Shown piece by piece: positions 17,502 to 26,071 of a DNA stretch of 64,000 nucleotides. Location of the stretch: contig NZ_JOHY01000003.1 of the NCBI RefSeq assembly GCF_000721495.1, positions 244,279 through 308,278 of the forward strand. Direction: 5' to 3'. Below the pieces are notes generated by a model that saw nothing but the letters and a program-made list of their open reading frames with translations, searched no databases and had not been told where the DNA came from. The stretch comes from Streptomyces sp. NRRL F-5123. Its GTDB lineage: Bacteria > Actinomycetota > Actinomycetes > Streptomycetales > Streptomycetaceae. Numbering within the stretch: position 1 is the first letter of the stretch; every line of letters starts with the position of its first letter. Made by a program: the position numbers and the translations under genes.

Positions 17502-18668
17502 ATGTCATCGATAGGCCGGCCGTTCCTGGCAGTCGCAGCCGCCGTGGTGCTCGTCGCCACGGCAGCCGCGTGCGATTCGTCGGACGACGGGGGCGACGGC
17601 AAGCCCACACCCACCCGGACGGTGACGGCCAAGCAGAAACTCGACCTCTCCCTGCCGACCGCCCTGCCCACCAGCGTCACCGACCTGAAGAAGTGGGAGG
17701 AGGCGTACAAGCGCGGCGCGTGGAAGAACTGGGGCAAGGACCAATGGCTGCGCAAGGCGGCCGACTTCGTCAACCCGGTGATCGCCGGGCTGTGGAACGA
17801 CGACCGGATGAAGGGCGCCGATCCCGGTGACAAGAACGTCCCGGCGGACGTCCCCGCCGACCAGGGCCAGACGGACCGGACGCCCACGCCGGTGCTCGCC
17901 GAGTCCGTGGCCACGCCCTACCACCGAAGTGCCCCCGACGTCGGGAAGCTGTTCTTCGACAGCCCCAAGGGATCGATGGTGTGCTCGGCGACAGTGGTCC
18001 AGGACCCGGCGCACCCGGGCAAGTCCAACCTGGTGTGGACGGCGGGCCACTGCGTGCACGCGGGGGCGGACGGCGGCTGGTACCGCAACATCGCCTTCGT
18101 GCCCGCCTACAACGACCAGGGCCAGAGCGCGGCAGCGCTGAAGGGGGCCAAGCGGGACGCGCTCGCGCCGTACGGAGTGTTCTGGGCCGACGGCGCGGCC
18201 ACGTCGCAGCAGTGGATCGACACCGGGGCGGAAGAGGGCGGCAGCGGGTCGCCGTACGACTTCGCGGTGCTGCACGTGACTCCGGAGAAGGGCGGCAAGT
18301 CCCTCGAGGAGACGGTCGGCTCCGCCATGCCGGTGTGGTTCGACGCCCCGGCGACCGCCCAGGTCGGCACGCTGGACGCGTGGGGGTATCCCGCGGCCCC
18401 GCCGTTCGACGGCCAGCGGATGTACAACTGCGCGGACAAGCCGGGGCGGCTGTCGCTGGATTCCGCGCAGCCGACGGAATACCGCATCGGCTGCACCATG
18501 ACGGCGGGTTCGTCGGGCGGCGGCTGGTTCGCCACGAAGCCCGACGGGACGACGGCGCTGGTCAGCAACACCTCGATCGGCCCGGTGACGGCGACCTGGC
18601 TCGCAGGGCCCCGGTTGGGCGCAGACGCCAAGAAGGTCTACGACTCGGTGGTCGCCAAGTTCAGCTGA
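17502..18668 (+). CDS. Secreted trypsin-like serine protease, probable lipoprotein
   Basis: The 388-residue protein has an N-terminal signal (MSSIGRPFLAVAAAVVLVAT) ending in AAAC at Cys24, a weak lipobox, so it may be lipid-anchored or just secreted. The catalytic triad is readable: His183 in WTAGHCV, Asp253 in PYDFAVLHV and Ser338 in GSSGGGW. The region between residues 30 and 150 is a linker with a Trp/Lys-rich segment and no known domain. It is divergent from the siderophore operon and convergent with hflX across a perfect palindromic terminator. Substrate is unknown. Confidence 0.85.
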   Translation: MSSIGRPFLAVAAAVVLVATAAACDSSDDGGDGKPTPTRTVTAKQKLDLSLPTALPTSVTDLKKWEEAYKRGAWKNWGKDQWLRKAADFVNPVIAGLWNDDRMKGADPGDKNVPADVPADQGQTDRTPTPVLAESVATPYHRSAPDVGKLFFDSPKGSMVCSATVVQDPAHPGKSNLVWTAGHCVHAGADGGWYRNIAFVPAYNDQGQSAAALKGAKRDALAPYGVFWADGAATSQQWIDTGAEEGGSGSPYDFAVLHVTPEKGGKSLEETVGSAMPVWFDAPATAQVGTLDAWGYPAAPPFDGQRMYNCADKPGRLSLDSAQPTEYRIGCTMTAGSSGGGWFATKPDGTTALVSNTSIGPVTATWLAGPRLGADAKKVYDSVVAKFS

Positions 18669-18680
18669 GGCAGCGAATGT

Positions 18681-18716
18681 GTAAGGGGCGCGTCACCATG
18701 GTGACGCGCCCCTTAC
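18681..18716. terminator. Perfect 36-bp palindrome, bidirectional terminator
   Basis: The sequence 18681-18716 is a perfect inverted repeat with two 18-nt arms and no spacer, centred on CCATGG. It starts 13 nt after the protease stop and ends 49 nt before the hflX stop. Position between convergent genes supports a terminator for both. Confidence 0.85.
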
Positions 18717-18765
18717 CTGTTGCCCGGTGCGCAGGTTCCCTGCCGAAGGGCGGGCGCCCTCGGGG

Positions 18766-20262
18766 TCAGTGCTGGACGGCGAGGGCGAACGGGGCCAGCT
18801 CCGCGGCCAGTTCCTCGTGCACCCGCACCTTGATCAGCGTTCCGTCACCGGTGTGCTCCTCGGAGAGGACCTCGCCACCGGCGTGGACACGGGAGACCAG
18901 CCCGCCGTGGGTGTACGGCACCAGGGCCTCCACCTCGACATCCGGGCGGGGGAGCTCGTCGTCGATCACCTGCAGCAGCTCGGCGATACCCCGGCCCGTG
19001 CGGGCCGAGACCGCGATGGCGTGTTTCTCGTTGCGCAGCAGGCGTTGGAGCACCATCGGGTCGGCCGCGTCCGCCTTGTTGACCACGACGATCTCGGGCA
19101 CGTCGAGCGCGCCCACGTCGCGGAACACCTCGCGGACCGCGGCCAGCTGCTCCTCGGGCGCGGGGTGCGAGCCGTCGACCACGTGCAGGATCAGGTCGGC
19201 ATCGGCGACCTCCTCCATCGTGGAGCGGAAGGCCTCCACCAGGTGGTGCGGCAGATGCCGGACGAACCCGACGGTGTCGGCGAGGGTGTAGAGCCGCCCG
19301 CCGGGCGTCTCCGCACGGCGTACGGTCGGGTCGAGGGTGGCGAACAGCGCGTTCTCCACCAGGACGCCCGCACCGGTGAGCCGGTTGAGCAGCGACGACT
19401 TGCCGGCGTTGGTGTAGCCGGCGATCGCCACCGACGGCACCTTGTGACGCCGGCGCTCCTGGCGCTTGAGGTCGCGGCCGGTCTTCATCTCCGCGATCTC
19501 CCGGCGCATCTTGGCCATCTTCTCGCGGATGCGCCGCCGATCGGTCTCGATCTTGGTCTCACCGGGACCACGGGTGGCCATGCCGCCGCCGGACGAACCG
19601 GAGCCGCCACCACCCATCTGCCGCGACAGCGACTGGCCCCAGCCGCGCAGCCTCGGCAGCATGTACTGCATCTGCGCGAGCGAGACCTGCGCCTTGCCCT
19701 CACGGGACTTCGCGTGCTGGGCGAAGATGTCCAGGATCAGGGCCGTCCGGTCGACGACCTTGACCTTGACCACATCTTCGAGGTGGATGAGCTGGCCGGG
19801 GCTCAGCTCGCCGTCGCACACGACGGTGTCCGCACCCGTTTCGAGCACGATGTCGCGCAGCTCGTTGGCCTTGCCCGAGCCGATGTAGGTGGCCGGGTCG
19901 GGCTTGTCGCGGCGCTGAACGACTCCGTCCAGGACGAGGGCGCCCGCGGTCTCGGCGAGCGCAGCGAGCTCCGCGAGGGAATTCTCGGCGTCGTGCACCG
20001 TCCCGGAGGTCCACACCCCGACGAGCACCACGCGCTCCAAGCGGAGCTGCCGGTACTCGACCTCGGTGACGTCCTCCAGTTCCGTGGAGAGCCCCACGAC
20101 CCGGCGCAGCGATGCGCGGTCGTCGCGGTCGAACTGATCGCCGTCCCGGTCTCCGTCGATCCGCGCGCTCCAGGCGACGTCCTCCTCCATCAGGGCGTCG
20201 GCCCGAAGGCTCTCGGCGAGGCGCTGGCGATCGTGCGTGGAGGAAGAAAAAGAGGAGGTCAT
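18766..20262 (-). CDS. hflX: Ribosome-associated GTPase HflX
   Basis: The 498-residue GTPase splits stalled or stress-damaged ribosomes in other bacteria. It has the HflX N-terminal domain (LVGVWTSGTVHDAENSLAEL, DPATYIGSGKANELRDIV), a Gly-rich loop (QMGGGGSGSSGGGMATRGPG) leading into the helical linker, and the G domain with G1 GYTNAGKSS (about residue 286), G3 DTVGF and G4 NKAD. The start ATG 20262 follows AAAGGAT. There is an N-terminal extension of about 60 residues, as in other actinobacteria. It is the next gene after rshA on the same strand, 299 nt away. Confidence 0.95.
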   Translation of the reverse strand: MTSSFSSSTHDRQRLAESLRADALMEEDVAWSARIDGDRDGDQFDRDDRASLRRVVGLSTELEDVTEVEYRQLRLERVVLVGVWTSGTVHDAENSLAELAALAETAGALVLDGVVQRRDKPDPATYIGSGKANELRDIVLETGADTVVCDGELSPGQLIHLEDVVKVKVVDRTALILDIFAQHAKSREGKAQVSLAQMQYMLPRLRGWGQSLSRQMGGGGSGSSGGGMATRGPGETKIETDRRRIREKMAKMRREIAEMKTGRDLKRQERRRHKVPSVAIAGYTNAGKSSLLNRLTGAGVLVENALFATLDPTVRRAETPGGRLYTLADTVGFVRHLPHHLVEAFRSTMEEVADADLILHVVDGSHPAPEEQLAAVREVFRDVGALDVPEIVVVNKADAADPMVLQRLLRNEKHAIAVSARTGRGIAELLQVIDDELPRPDVEVEALVPYTHGGLVSRVHAGGEVLSEEHTGDGTLIKVRVHEELAAELAPFALAVQH

Positions 20263-20561
20263 CTGATCCTTTGGTAGCGCGGTTGTGAGTCGGGCACGCG
20301 TTTGTGCCGTCATTACGATGGTCGCACGCCGGGCCGCCGCGGTCACGCGGGTTTCCCGGCCGGGGCACCGCGGGGCGACCACTCGGACGAGTGACGCGGG
20401 ACGAGGATTAGGACCCGTGCGCACCCGGGCATTCACTCAGAGTGATCGACGGTGGGCCGCGACGACCGGTGGCGGCTCCGAGTGAAGGGGTGGGCGCGGT
20501 GAGCGACGAGCTGAACGCACGGAGGTACGGCGGGGCAGCCTGTGGTGGGACGACGTCTGAG
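20263..20561. other. Intergenic region between hflX and rshA
   Basis: This 299-nt gap contains the hflX promoter region and the end of the rshA transcript. I see no hairpin with a convincing stem and no ORF with a ribosome binding site that stays within the gap. Rightward frames here only continue as shadows over rshA. Confidence 0.5.
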
Positions 20562-22775
20562 TCAGCCACGCCGGGTGGTGACGGCAGGGCGCGACCGGTA
20601 GACGTCGTAGACGCCCGGCACCGCACGCATGGCGCGCATCAGTCCGGCCAGAGCCCGGGGATCGGGAAGTTCCACGGTGTAGGTGTGCCGGACCCTGAGC
20701 TCCTGCGGAGGCTCCACCGCCGCGGAGACGATACCGACCCCCTCGGCGGCGATGGCCTCGGTCAGGTCCGCCAGCAGCCGGGGCCGGCTCAGCGCCTCCG
20801 CCAGCACAGTGGCCCGGTAGCCGCCGGCCGGCGTGCCGTCAAGCCATCCGACCGGTACGGGCCTGCGGCCCGCCGCGGCCATCCGCGCGGTGGAGGGGCA
20901 TTCGGCCCGGTGAACGGTCACGGTGCCGCCGCGGATGACGAAGCCCGTCACCGCGTCGGGCGGGACGGGCGTGCAGCAGCGGGCCAGCCGGACCGTGGCG
21001 CCGGGCAGGTCGGCGACCACGAGGGGCAGCTCGGGCCGGGGACCGGACGCCTCCTTGGCCGGGCGCAGCGCCGGGAGCGCCGCGGGCTGCTCGTCGTCGG
21101 CGGGGGCCGGATGCAGGGCCAGCCAGCGGCTGATCGCGATACGGGCCGCGGGCGTGGCGGCGTGGTCGAGCCAGTCGGCACCGGGACGCGACGTGGCCGC
21201 GTCGTCCAGCAGCAGTTGCAGGCTGTCACCGTCCTGCAGCCGCGTGCTCAGCGGCGCCAGCCGGCCGTTGACCCGCACGCCGATACATCGGTGCCCGTTC
21301 TCACCGTGCACGGCGTAGGCGGCGTCGACGCAGCTGGCGCCGGCGGGCAGCCGGACCGTGCCGGAGGCGTCGGCTCCGTCCGCGGTGAACACCGTGATCT
21401 CGCGGTCCTGGGCCAGGTCGTCCCGCAGCGCCGTCCAGAAGATGTCCGGGTCCGGCGCGTCGCGCTGCCATTCCAGCAGCCGGGCGAGCCACCCGGGCCG
21501 CGACAGGTCCACCTTCCCCCACGCCTCGGCTGCGGAGGCCGACGCTTCGCCGGAGTGCGCCGCGGCAGCACCCGCAGCCTGGGCTACCGCGCCGCCGGAG
21601 GAGCGCGGCTGCTCGGCGGCGGCCTGCGGATGGCCGAGCGCGATCACCCCGGTCTCCGCGACCCGGTGCATCTGCCGGGTACGGACCAGGACCTCGGCGA
21701 TCCGCCCCTGGGCGTCGGCGACGGCGGTGTGCAGGGACTGGTAGAGGTTGAACTTGGGAGCGGCGATGAAGTCCTTGAATTCCGCGATGACCGGAGTGAA
21801 GCAGGTGTGCAGTTCGCCGAGCACGGCGTAGCAGTCTGCGGGCTCCCCGACCAGCACGAGCAGCCGTCCGAAGTCGCCGCTCTCCAGCTCCGTCCCGCCG
21901 CGTTTGAGCAGCAGACGGTGCACCGAGACGGCGTGCCGCGGCCTGATGGCCACCTCCGCCGCGATGTCCGCGTCACGCAGCACCTTGCGCACGTCCTCGG
22001 CGACCGCGGCCAGCGCGTCCGGCCGCTCGGCGTTGGCGGCCATCATGGCCCGGGTGCGGGCGTACTCGGCGGGATGGAGGATCGCGAAGACCCGGTCCTC
22101 CAGCTCCGTCTTCAGCGCCTGGACACCCAGCCGCTCGGCAAGCGGAATCAGGACGTCCCGGGTGACGCCGGCGATCCTTGCCTGCTTGTCGGGGCGCATC
22201 ACCCCGAGAGTGCGGACGTTGTGCAGCCGGTCGGCGAGCTTGATGGCCATCACCCGCACGTCGCTGCCGGTCGCGACGAGCATCTTGCGGAAGGTCTCGG
22301 GCTCGGCCGCAGCGCCGTAGTCGACCTTCTCCAGCTTGGTGACGCCGTCGACGAGATGCGTGACCTCGGCTCCGAACTCGGCATGCACCTGATCCAGCGT
22401 CACCTCGGTGTCCTCAACCGTGTCGTGCAGCAGCGACGCCGTCAGGGTGGTGGTTTCCGCGCCGAGTTCGGCCAGGATGAGGGTGACGGCCAGCGGGTGG
22501 GTGATGTACGGCTCGCCGCTCTTGCGCATCTGTCCGCGGTGCGAGGACTCGGCGAGCACATACGCCCGGCGCAGCGTCTCGATCGCCTCGGAGCCGGCAT
22601 GCGGGTGCCGGGCGCGGTGGACCTTGATGAGGTGCTCGATCGCACCGGGCAGCCGGTCCCGGGTGCCCGGGCCGAGCAGAGCGGCCCGCCCGAGCCTGCG
22701 CAGATCGATGCGCCGCAGGCCGCGTCGCGGGATCTCGGCGGCCTGCCCGGCATCCACTGCGTTGTCTGCGCTCAT
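20562..22775 (-). CDS. rshA: RelA/SpoT-family (p)ppGpp hydrolase/synthetase homologue
   Basis: The 737-residue protein has HD hydrolase, synthetase, TGS and ACT domains in that order. The hydrolase side is intact: SHRGQMRKSGEPYITHPLAV, LLHDTVEDTEVT and LADRLHNVRTLG. The synthetase side is divergent: RPRHAVSVHRLLLKRG replaces the usual G-R-x-K-H-x-x-S-I-y-x-K-m, and the Arg normally in the segment after the catalytic Asp is Leu in GDFGRLLVLVGE, although the Asp, PKFNLYQSLH and AEVLVRT (Glu) remain. A TGS domain follows (about 460-530) and a C-terminal ACT domain (about 660-737). The start ATG 22775 has AGGTG upstream. From memory this corresponds to S. coelicolor rshA, the second RSH gene. Its net activity is likely hydrolysis with weak synthesis. 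Confidence 0.88.
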   Translation of the reverse strand: MSADNAVDAGQAAEIPRRGLRRIDLRRLGRAALLGPGTRDRLPGAIEHLIKVHRARHPHAGSEAIETLRRAYVLAESSHRGQMRKSGEPYITHPLAVTLILAELGAETTTLTASLLHDTVEDTEVTLDQVHAEFGAEVTHLVDGVTKLEKVDYGAAAEPETFRKMLVATGSDVRVMAIKLADRLHNVRTLGVMRPDKQARIAGVTRDVLIPLAERLGVQALKTELEDRVFAILHPAEYARTRAMMAANAERPDALAAVAEDVRKVLRDADIAAEVAIRPRHAVSVHRLLLKRGGTELESGDFGRLLVLVGEPADCYAVLGELHTCFTPVIAEFKDFIAAPKFNLYQSLHTAVADAQGRIAEVLVRTRQMHRVAETGVIALGHPQAAAEQPRSSGGAVAQAAGAAAAHSGEASASAAEAWGKVDLSRPGWLARLLEWQRDAPDPDIFWTALRDDLAQDREITVFTADGADASGTVRLPAGASCVDAAYAVHGENGHRCIGVRVNGRLAPLSTRLQDGDSLQLLLDDAATSRPGADWLDHAATPAARIAISRWLALHPAPADDEQPAALPALRPAKEASGPRPELPLVVADLPGATVRLARCCTPVPPDAVTGFVIRGGTVTVHRAECPSTARMAAAGRRPVPVGWLDGTPAGGYRATVLAEALSRPRLLADLTEAIAAEGVGIVSAAVEPPQELRVRHTYTVELPDPRALAGLMRAMRAVPGVYDVYRSRPAVTTRRG

Positions 22776-22891
22776 CGACACCTCCGGCAGCGTGGACCGG
22801 CCGCGGAAGCCTCGCACGACCCGCGGGGCCGCGCCGGTGATTGATGCTACCGAGCCCACCACGTGCGCCTGCCACGCTCTCGCCGAGAGTG

Positions 22892-22928
22892 ATCCCCGTC
22901 ACCCGTTCGAGGGATGGTGTACGGGGAT
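22892..22928 (-). terminator. Probable dapF terminator hairpin
   Basis: The arms 22892-22899 (ATCCCCGT) and 22921-22928 (ACGGGGAT) pair perfectly. The loop holds a further weak ACCC/GGGA pairing. It lies about 45 nt after the dapF stop. Confidence 0.45.
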
Positions 22929-22970
22929 TCCCGGCGGAATGTGCCCCGCGGTGCAAGCGGGGCGGCGAGG

Positions 22971-23879
22971 TCAGACCGGGAGGATACCGGCCACCAGGGC
23001 CGCTTCGGCGACGCCCTCGGCGACGACGACCGCGGGACCGGTCATCTCGATCCGCCCGTCGGTGTTCTCGGTGATCACCAGCCGCCCGCCGGGGACATCG
23101 ACGGTGTACGTGACCGGGCGGCCCGTCTCCGCGGGGTCGAGGCCGTCGCGGCGGGCCGCGGCGACCATGACGGCGCAGGCGCCCGTACCGCAGGAACGAG
23201 TCTCGCCCGAACCGCGCTCGTGGACGCGCATGGCCACGTGGCGGGGGCCGCGGTCGACGACGAACTCGACGTTGGTGCCCGTGGGATAGGCCTCGGCAGG
23301 CACGACGCCCGGAGCCCGGTAGAGGTCGCCCGCGTCGTCGAGGTCGGCCACGAAGACGACCGCGTGCGGATTGCCCATGTTGACGTTGAGCGCCGGCCAC
23401 GCGCGGCTGCCGACCGTGACCGTGACGTCCCCGCCAGGGAAGGCGGCACGGCCCATGCCCACGGTGACGTCGCCGGAAGTGCCGTCGTCGCCGTCCTTGG
23501 CGATGTGGACCTGCCGCAGCCCGGCCCGGGTCGCGACGGCCAGGTCGCCGGCCTCGGCAAGGCCCGCACGCTGCAGGTACCGGGCGAAGACCCGCACGCC
23601 GTTGCCGCACATCTCGGCGATGCTGCCGTCGCTGTTGCGGTAGTCCATGAACCACTCGGCTCGGTCGGCGAGGGCGGCGGCCTCGGGGTGGGCGGCCGAG
23701 CGCACCACCCGGAGCAGGCCGTCACCACCGATCCCGGCACGCCGGTCGCACAGCCGCGCCACCTGGGCCGCGGACAGGTCGAGCAGACCGTCCGGGTCGG
23801 GGACGATCACGAAGTCGTTCTCGGTCCCGTGGCCCTTGAGGAAGGTCAGGGCGGCGGTGCCGTGGCGCGCGTCTGTCAC
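22971..23879 (-). CDS. dapF: Diaminopimelate epimerase
   Basis: The 302-residue enzyme interconverts LL- and meso-diaminopimelate for peptidoglycan and lysine. The two catalytic cysteines are present in AEMCGNGVRVFAR (about residue 91) and RSCGTGACAVM (about 230), as are FLKGHGTENDFVI and NVNMGNPHAV. Streptomyces uses LL-DAP in the wall, so this enzyme mainly serves lysine synthesis. The start is GTG 23879; the ribosome binding site is weak and a longer open frame reaches 24530, but it would overlap the membrane protein gene. Confidence 0.95.
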   Translation of the reverse strand: MTDARHGTAALTFLKGHGTENDFVIVPDPDGLLDLSAAQVARLCDRRAGIGGDGLLRVVRSAAHPEAAALADRAEWFMDYRNSDGSIAEMCGNGVRVFARYLQRAGLAEAGDLAVATRAGLRQVHIAKDGDDGTSGDVTVGMGRAAFPGGDVTVTVGSRAWPALNVNMGNPHAVVFVADLDDAGDLYRAPGVVPAEAYPTGTNVEFVVDRGPRHVAMRVHERGSGETRSCGTGACAVMVAAARRDGLDPAETGRPVTYTVDVPGGRLVITENTDGRIEMTGPAVVVAEGVAEAALVAGILPV

Positions 23880-23923
23880 ATGTCGATCGTACGCGGCCGG
23901 CCCCGGAGGGCGGTCGCGGGCGC

Positions 23924-24481
23924 TCAGCCCAGCCGGGCGACGCGCCAGACCGCGAGCGCGGCCAGCAGGAGGATCAGCACGGCGTAACCGGCGACGTACC
24001 GCCAGTCCACCCGGGTGCCCGAGCCGCGTGCCGGCAGTCCCGGCCACGTGTAGCCGACCCGGCGGGCGGCCGTCAGGCCCCATCCGGCCGAGCAGCCGCA
24101 CAGCAGCAGGCCCAGCATGGCGACAACGGGACCGGCGTCGCCGGACTCGAAGGCGAGGGGGAAGGCGAACATCAGCGACCCGGCCACGGCGAGCGCGACT
24201 ATCGGGGCGAGCTGCCAGATGCGCAACCGCCGCTGCGGGCGCAACTCGCGGAAGGACTGGCCGCCGTCGAGTGGCAGGGCCGGGTCCATCGCCGCCATCG
24301 GGTCGAGGAGGTCCATGGGGTCGCCCAGCGGCTCCAACGGCGGAGGCTCGTCGAGCCGTTCGGTCCGCTCCGCCCCGTCCGACGGGACACCGTCGGTGCT
24401 CTGTGACGCATGTGACTCGTAGGAGTCCGCCGTCGAGTCGCGCCCCTGGGGGGTTTCGCGTGGGCCGAGTGCCATCGCCAC
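23924..24481 (-). CDS. Small membrane protein, unknown function
   Basis: The 185-residue protein has a hydrophilic, acidic N-terminal half (about 1-88) and three hydrophobic segments: about 92-114, 118-140 and 160-182. Nothing in it suggests an enzyme. Starts are GTG 24481 or ATG 24475, both downstream of GGAGG. It lies between miaA and dapF on the same strand, 99 nt and 44 nt away, and may be part of that transcript. I do not recognise the family beyond its conservation between these genes in Streptomyces. Confidence 0.7.
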   Translation of the reverse strand: MAMALGPRETPQGRDSTADSYESHASQSTDGVPSDGAERTERLDEPPPLEPLGDPMDLLDPMAAMDPALPLDGGQSFRELRPQRRLRIWQLAPIVALAVAGSLMFAFPLAFESGDAGPVVAMLGLLLCGCSAGWGLTAARRVGYTWPGLPARGSGTRVDWRYVAGYAVLILLLAALAVWRVARLG

Positions 24482-24580
24482 GCGCCCTCCCGAGTCTCCG
24501 ACACCGTAGCTGGTTGCTTGATGATGGCACGTGCAGAGGGCTCGTCCCGGACGCCGGAGCGTCCCGATGCCATCACGTGA

Positions 24581-25504
24581 TCAGGCTGTGACCGCTTCCT
24601 CGACCAACGTCAGCGCCCGGTCGGACAGTTCCGCGCCCTGGGCCGTGAGCCACTGCACACGGTGGTCCCGGCGGAACCACGAATCCTGCCGCCGCGCGAA
24701 ACGTTTCGTGGCCCGGGCGGTCTCGGCGCGCGCCTCGTCCTCGGTGCACTCCCCCGCGAACGCGGCCAGCACCTGCTGGTAGCCGAGCGCGCGCGAGGCC
24801 GTGCGGCCCTCGCGCAGCCCGGCGGCCTCCAGCGCACGGACCTCGGCCACCAGACCGGCCTCCCACATCCGGTCCACCCGCCGCAGGATGCGCTCGTCGA
24901 GCACGGGGCGGGGCACGTTCACGCCGATCTGCACGGTGCCGTAGACCGGTTCCTGCGACTCGGTGCCTGGAAGGCTCGCGGTGAACGGGCGGCCGGTGAT
25001 CTCGACCACCTCCAGGGCACGCACGATCCGGCGGCCGTTGCTGGGCAGGATGAGCCGGGCGGCCTCCGGGTCGACGTCGGCGAGGCGGGCGTGCAACGGG
25101 CCGGGCCCGTCCTCCGCCAGCTCTGCCTCCAGCCGGGCCCGTACCTCCGCGTCGGTGCCGGGGAATTCCAGCGGGTCGATCGCGGCGCGCACGTACAGCC
25201 CCGAGCCGCCCACCAGCACCGGAACCCGGCCTGCCGCATGCAGGCGGTCGATCTCGGCCCGGGCCATCCGCTGGTAGTCGGCGACATTGGCGGCCTGCGT
25301 CACGTCCCAGATGTCCAGCAGGTGGTGCGGTACGCCCTGCCGTTCGGCGGTGGTGAGCTTGGCCGTTCCGATGTCCATGCCCCGGTAGAGCTGCATGGAG
25401 TCGGCGTTGATCACCTCGCCGCCCAGTTCCCTGGCAAGCGCGACGCCCAGGTCGGACTTTCCGGCCGCGGTGGGACCGACGACGGTGATCACACGGTTCT
25501 TCAC
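24581..25504 (-). CDS. miaA: tRNA dimethylallyltransferase
   Basis: The 307-residue enzyme transfers a dimethylallyl group to N6 of A37 in tRNAs that read UNN codons, the step before MiaB. Motifs: P-loop VVGPTAAGKSDLGVALA (8-24), GGEVINADSMQLYRGMDIGT and the YVRAAIDPLEFPGT region. The C-terminal helices have RFARRQDSWFRRD, which contacts tRNA. The start is GTG 25504. It is upstream of dapF on the same strand and divergent from the small antitoxin-like gene. Confidence 0.96.
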   Translation of the reverse strand: MKNRVITVVGPTAAGKSDLGVALARELGGEVINADSMQLYRGMDIGTAKLTTAERQGVPHHLLDIWDVTQAANVADYQRMARAEIDRLHAAGRVPVLVGGSGLYVRAAIDPLEFPGTDAEVRARLEAELAEDGPGPLHARLADVDPEAARLILPSNGRRIVRALEVVEITGRPFTASLPGTESQEPVYGTVQIGVNVPRPVLDERILRRVDRMWEAGLVAEVRALEAAGLREGRTASRALGYQQVLAAFAGECTEDEARAETARATKRFARRQDSWFRRDHRVQWLTAQGAELSDRALTLVEEAVTA

Positions 25505-25701
25505 CCGGCAATCCTCCCAAACAACCGGCGTGCCCTGTCGCGGTACGGATCACCGCCCGGCAGCGCACGGCCCTGGGCGCGAGTATGGTCGAAGGAACGG
25601 GGAGGGCGTATTGCGCCGCTCAGCCCGCTTTGCACCGTCGTCGCCGCGAAGCGGCGGAGCCGCCGCCCTCATCGCCCCAGCGTCCAGGGAAGGTAAGCCA
25701 G

Positions 25702-25959
25702 ATGAGCTTCATGGACACGTTGAAGGACAAGCTCGGCATGGCCAAGGGCAAGGCCGGGGGTCTCGCGCGGCAGCACGGCGACAAGATCGAGTCGGGGATC
25801 GACAAGGCCGCGCAGGTCGCCGACTCGAAGACCGGCGGGAAGTACTCGGACAAGATCAGCTCCGGGGCCGGCAAGGCCAAAGGCGCCGCTCAGAACCTCA
25901 GCGGCAAGGGCGACCGCGGCGGCCAGGCAGACCAGTCCGGCCAGTCCGGCCAGTCCTGA
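25702..25959 (+). CDS. Antitoxin-like protein, MT0933/Rv0909 family (orphan)
   Basis: The 85-residue, Lys/Gly/Ala-rich protein starts MSFMDTLKDKLGMAKGKAGG. The whole layout (charged amphipathic N-terminus, Gly/Ser/Gln-rich tail ending GQADQSGQSGQSGQS-like repeats) matches the MT0933-type antitoxin family, whose M. tuberculosis relative Rv0909 is paired with toxin Rv0910. No adjacent ORF resembles a toxin, so it probably has another job here. A ribosome binding site GGGAAGG precedes ATG 25702. The protein is predicted to be disordered apart from the N-terminal helix. Confidence 0.75.
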   Translation: MSFMDTLKDKLGMAKGKAGGLARQHGDKIESGIDKAAQVADSKTGGKYSDKISSGAGKAKGAAQNLSGKGDRGGQADQSGQSGQS

Positions 25960-26010
25960 TCACTTCGCGCCCCCGGAGGCCTGCGCCCCGGGCGGCGTAC
26001 CGGACCGGAC

Positions 26011-26037
26011 AGCCGCGGAATTCCACCTTCCGCGGCT
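26011..26037. terminator. Hairpin between convergent antitoxin-like and LigB-like genes
   Basis: The 10-nt arms AGCCGCGGAA (26011-26020) and TTCCGCGGCT (26028-26037) pair perfectly with a 7-nt loop. It lies 51 nt after one stop and 34 nt before the other. Confidence 0.6.
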
Positions 26038-26071
26038 CGTCCACTTCCCACGCCGTACCGGAAGCCCGGCG

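Noticed and set aside
20442..20580. A small rightward gene starting at GTG near 20500 (before the rshA end)
   Set aside because: The frame stays open through rshA in antisense and has no family resemblance; no evidence for a separate short stop.
23924..24530. dapF reading frame extended to 24530
   Set aside because: The extension is antisense-like Arg/Pro-rich sequence over the membrane protein gene; GTG 23879 gives the normal dapF length.
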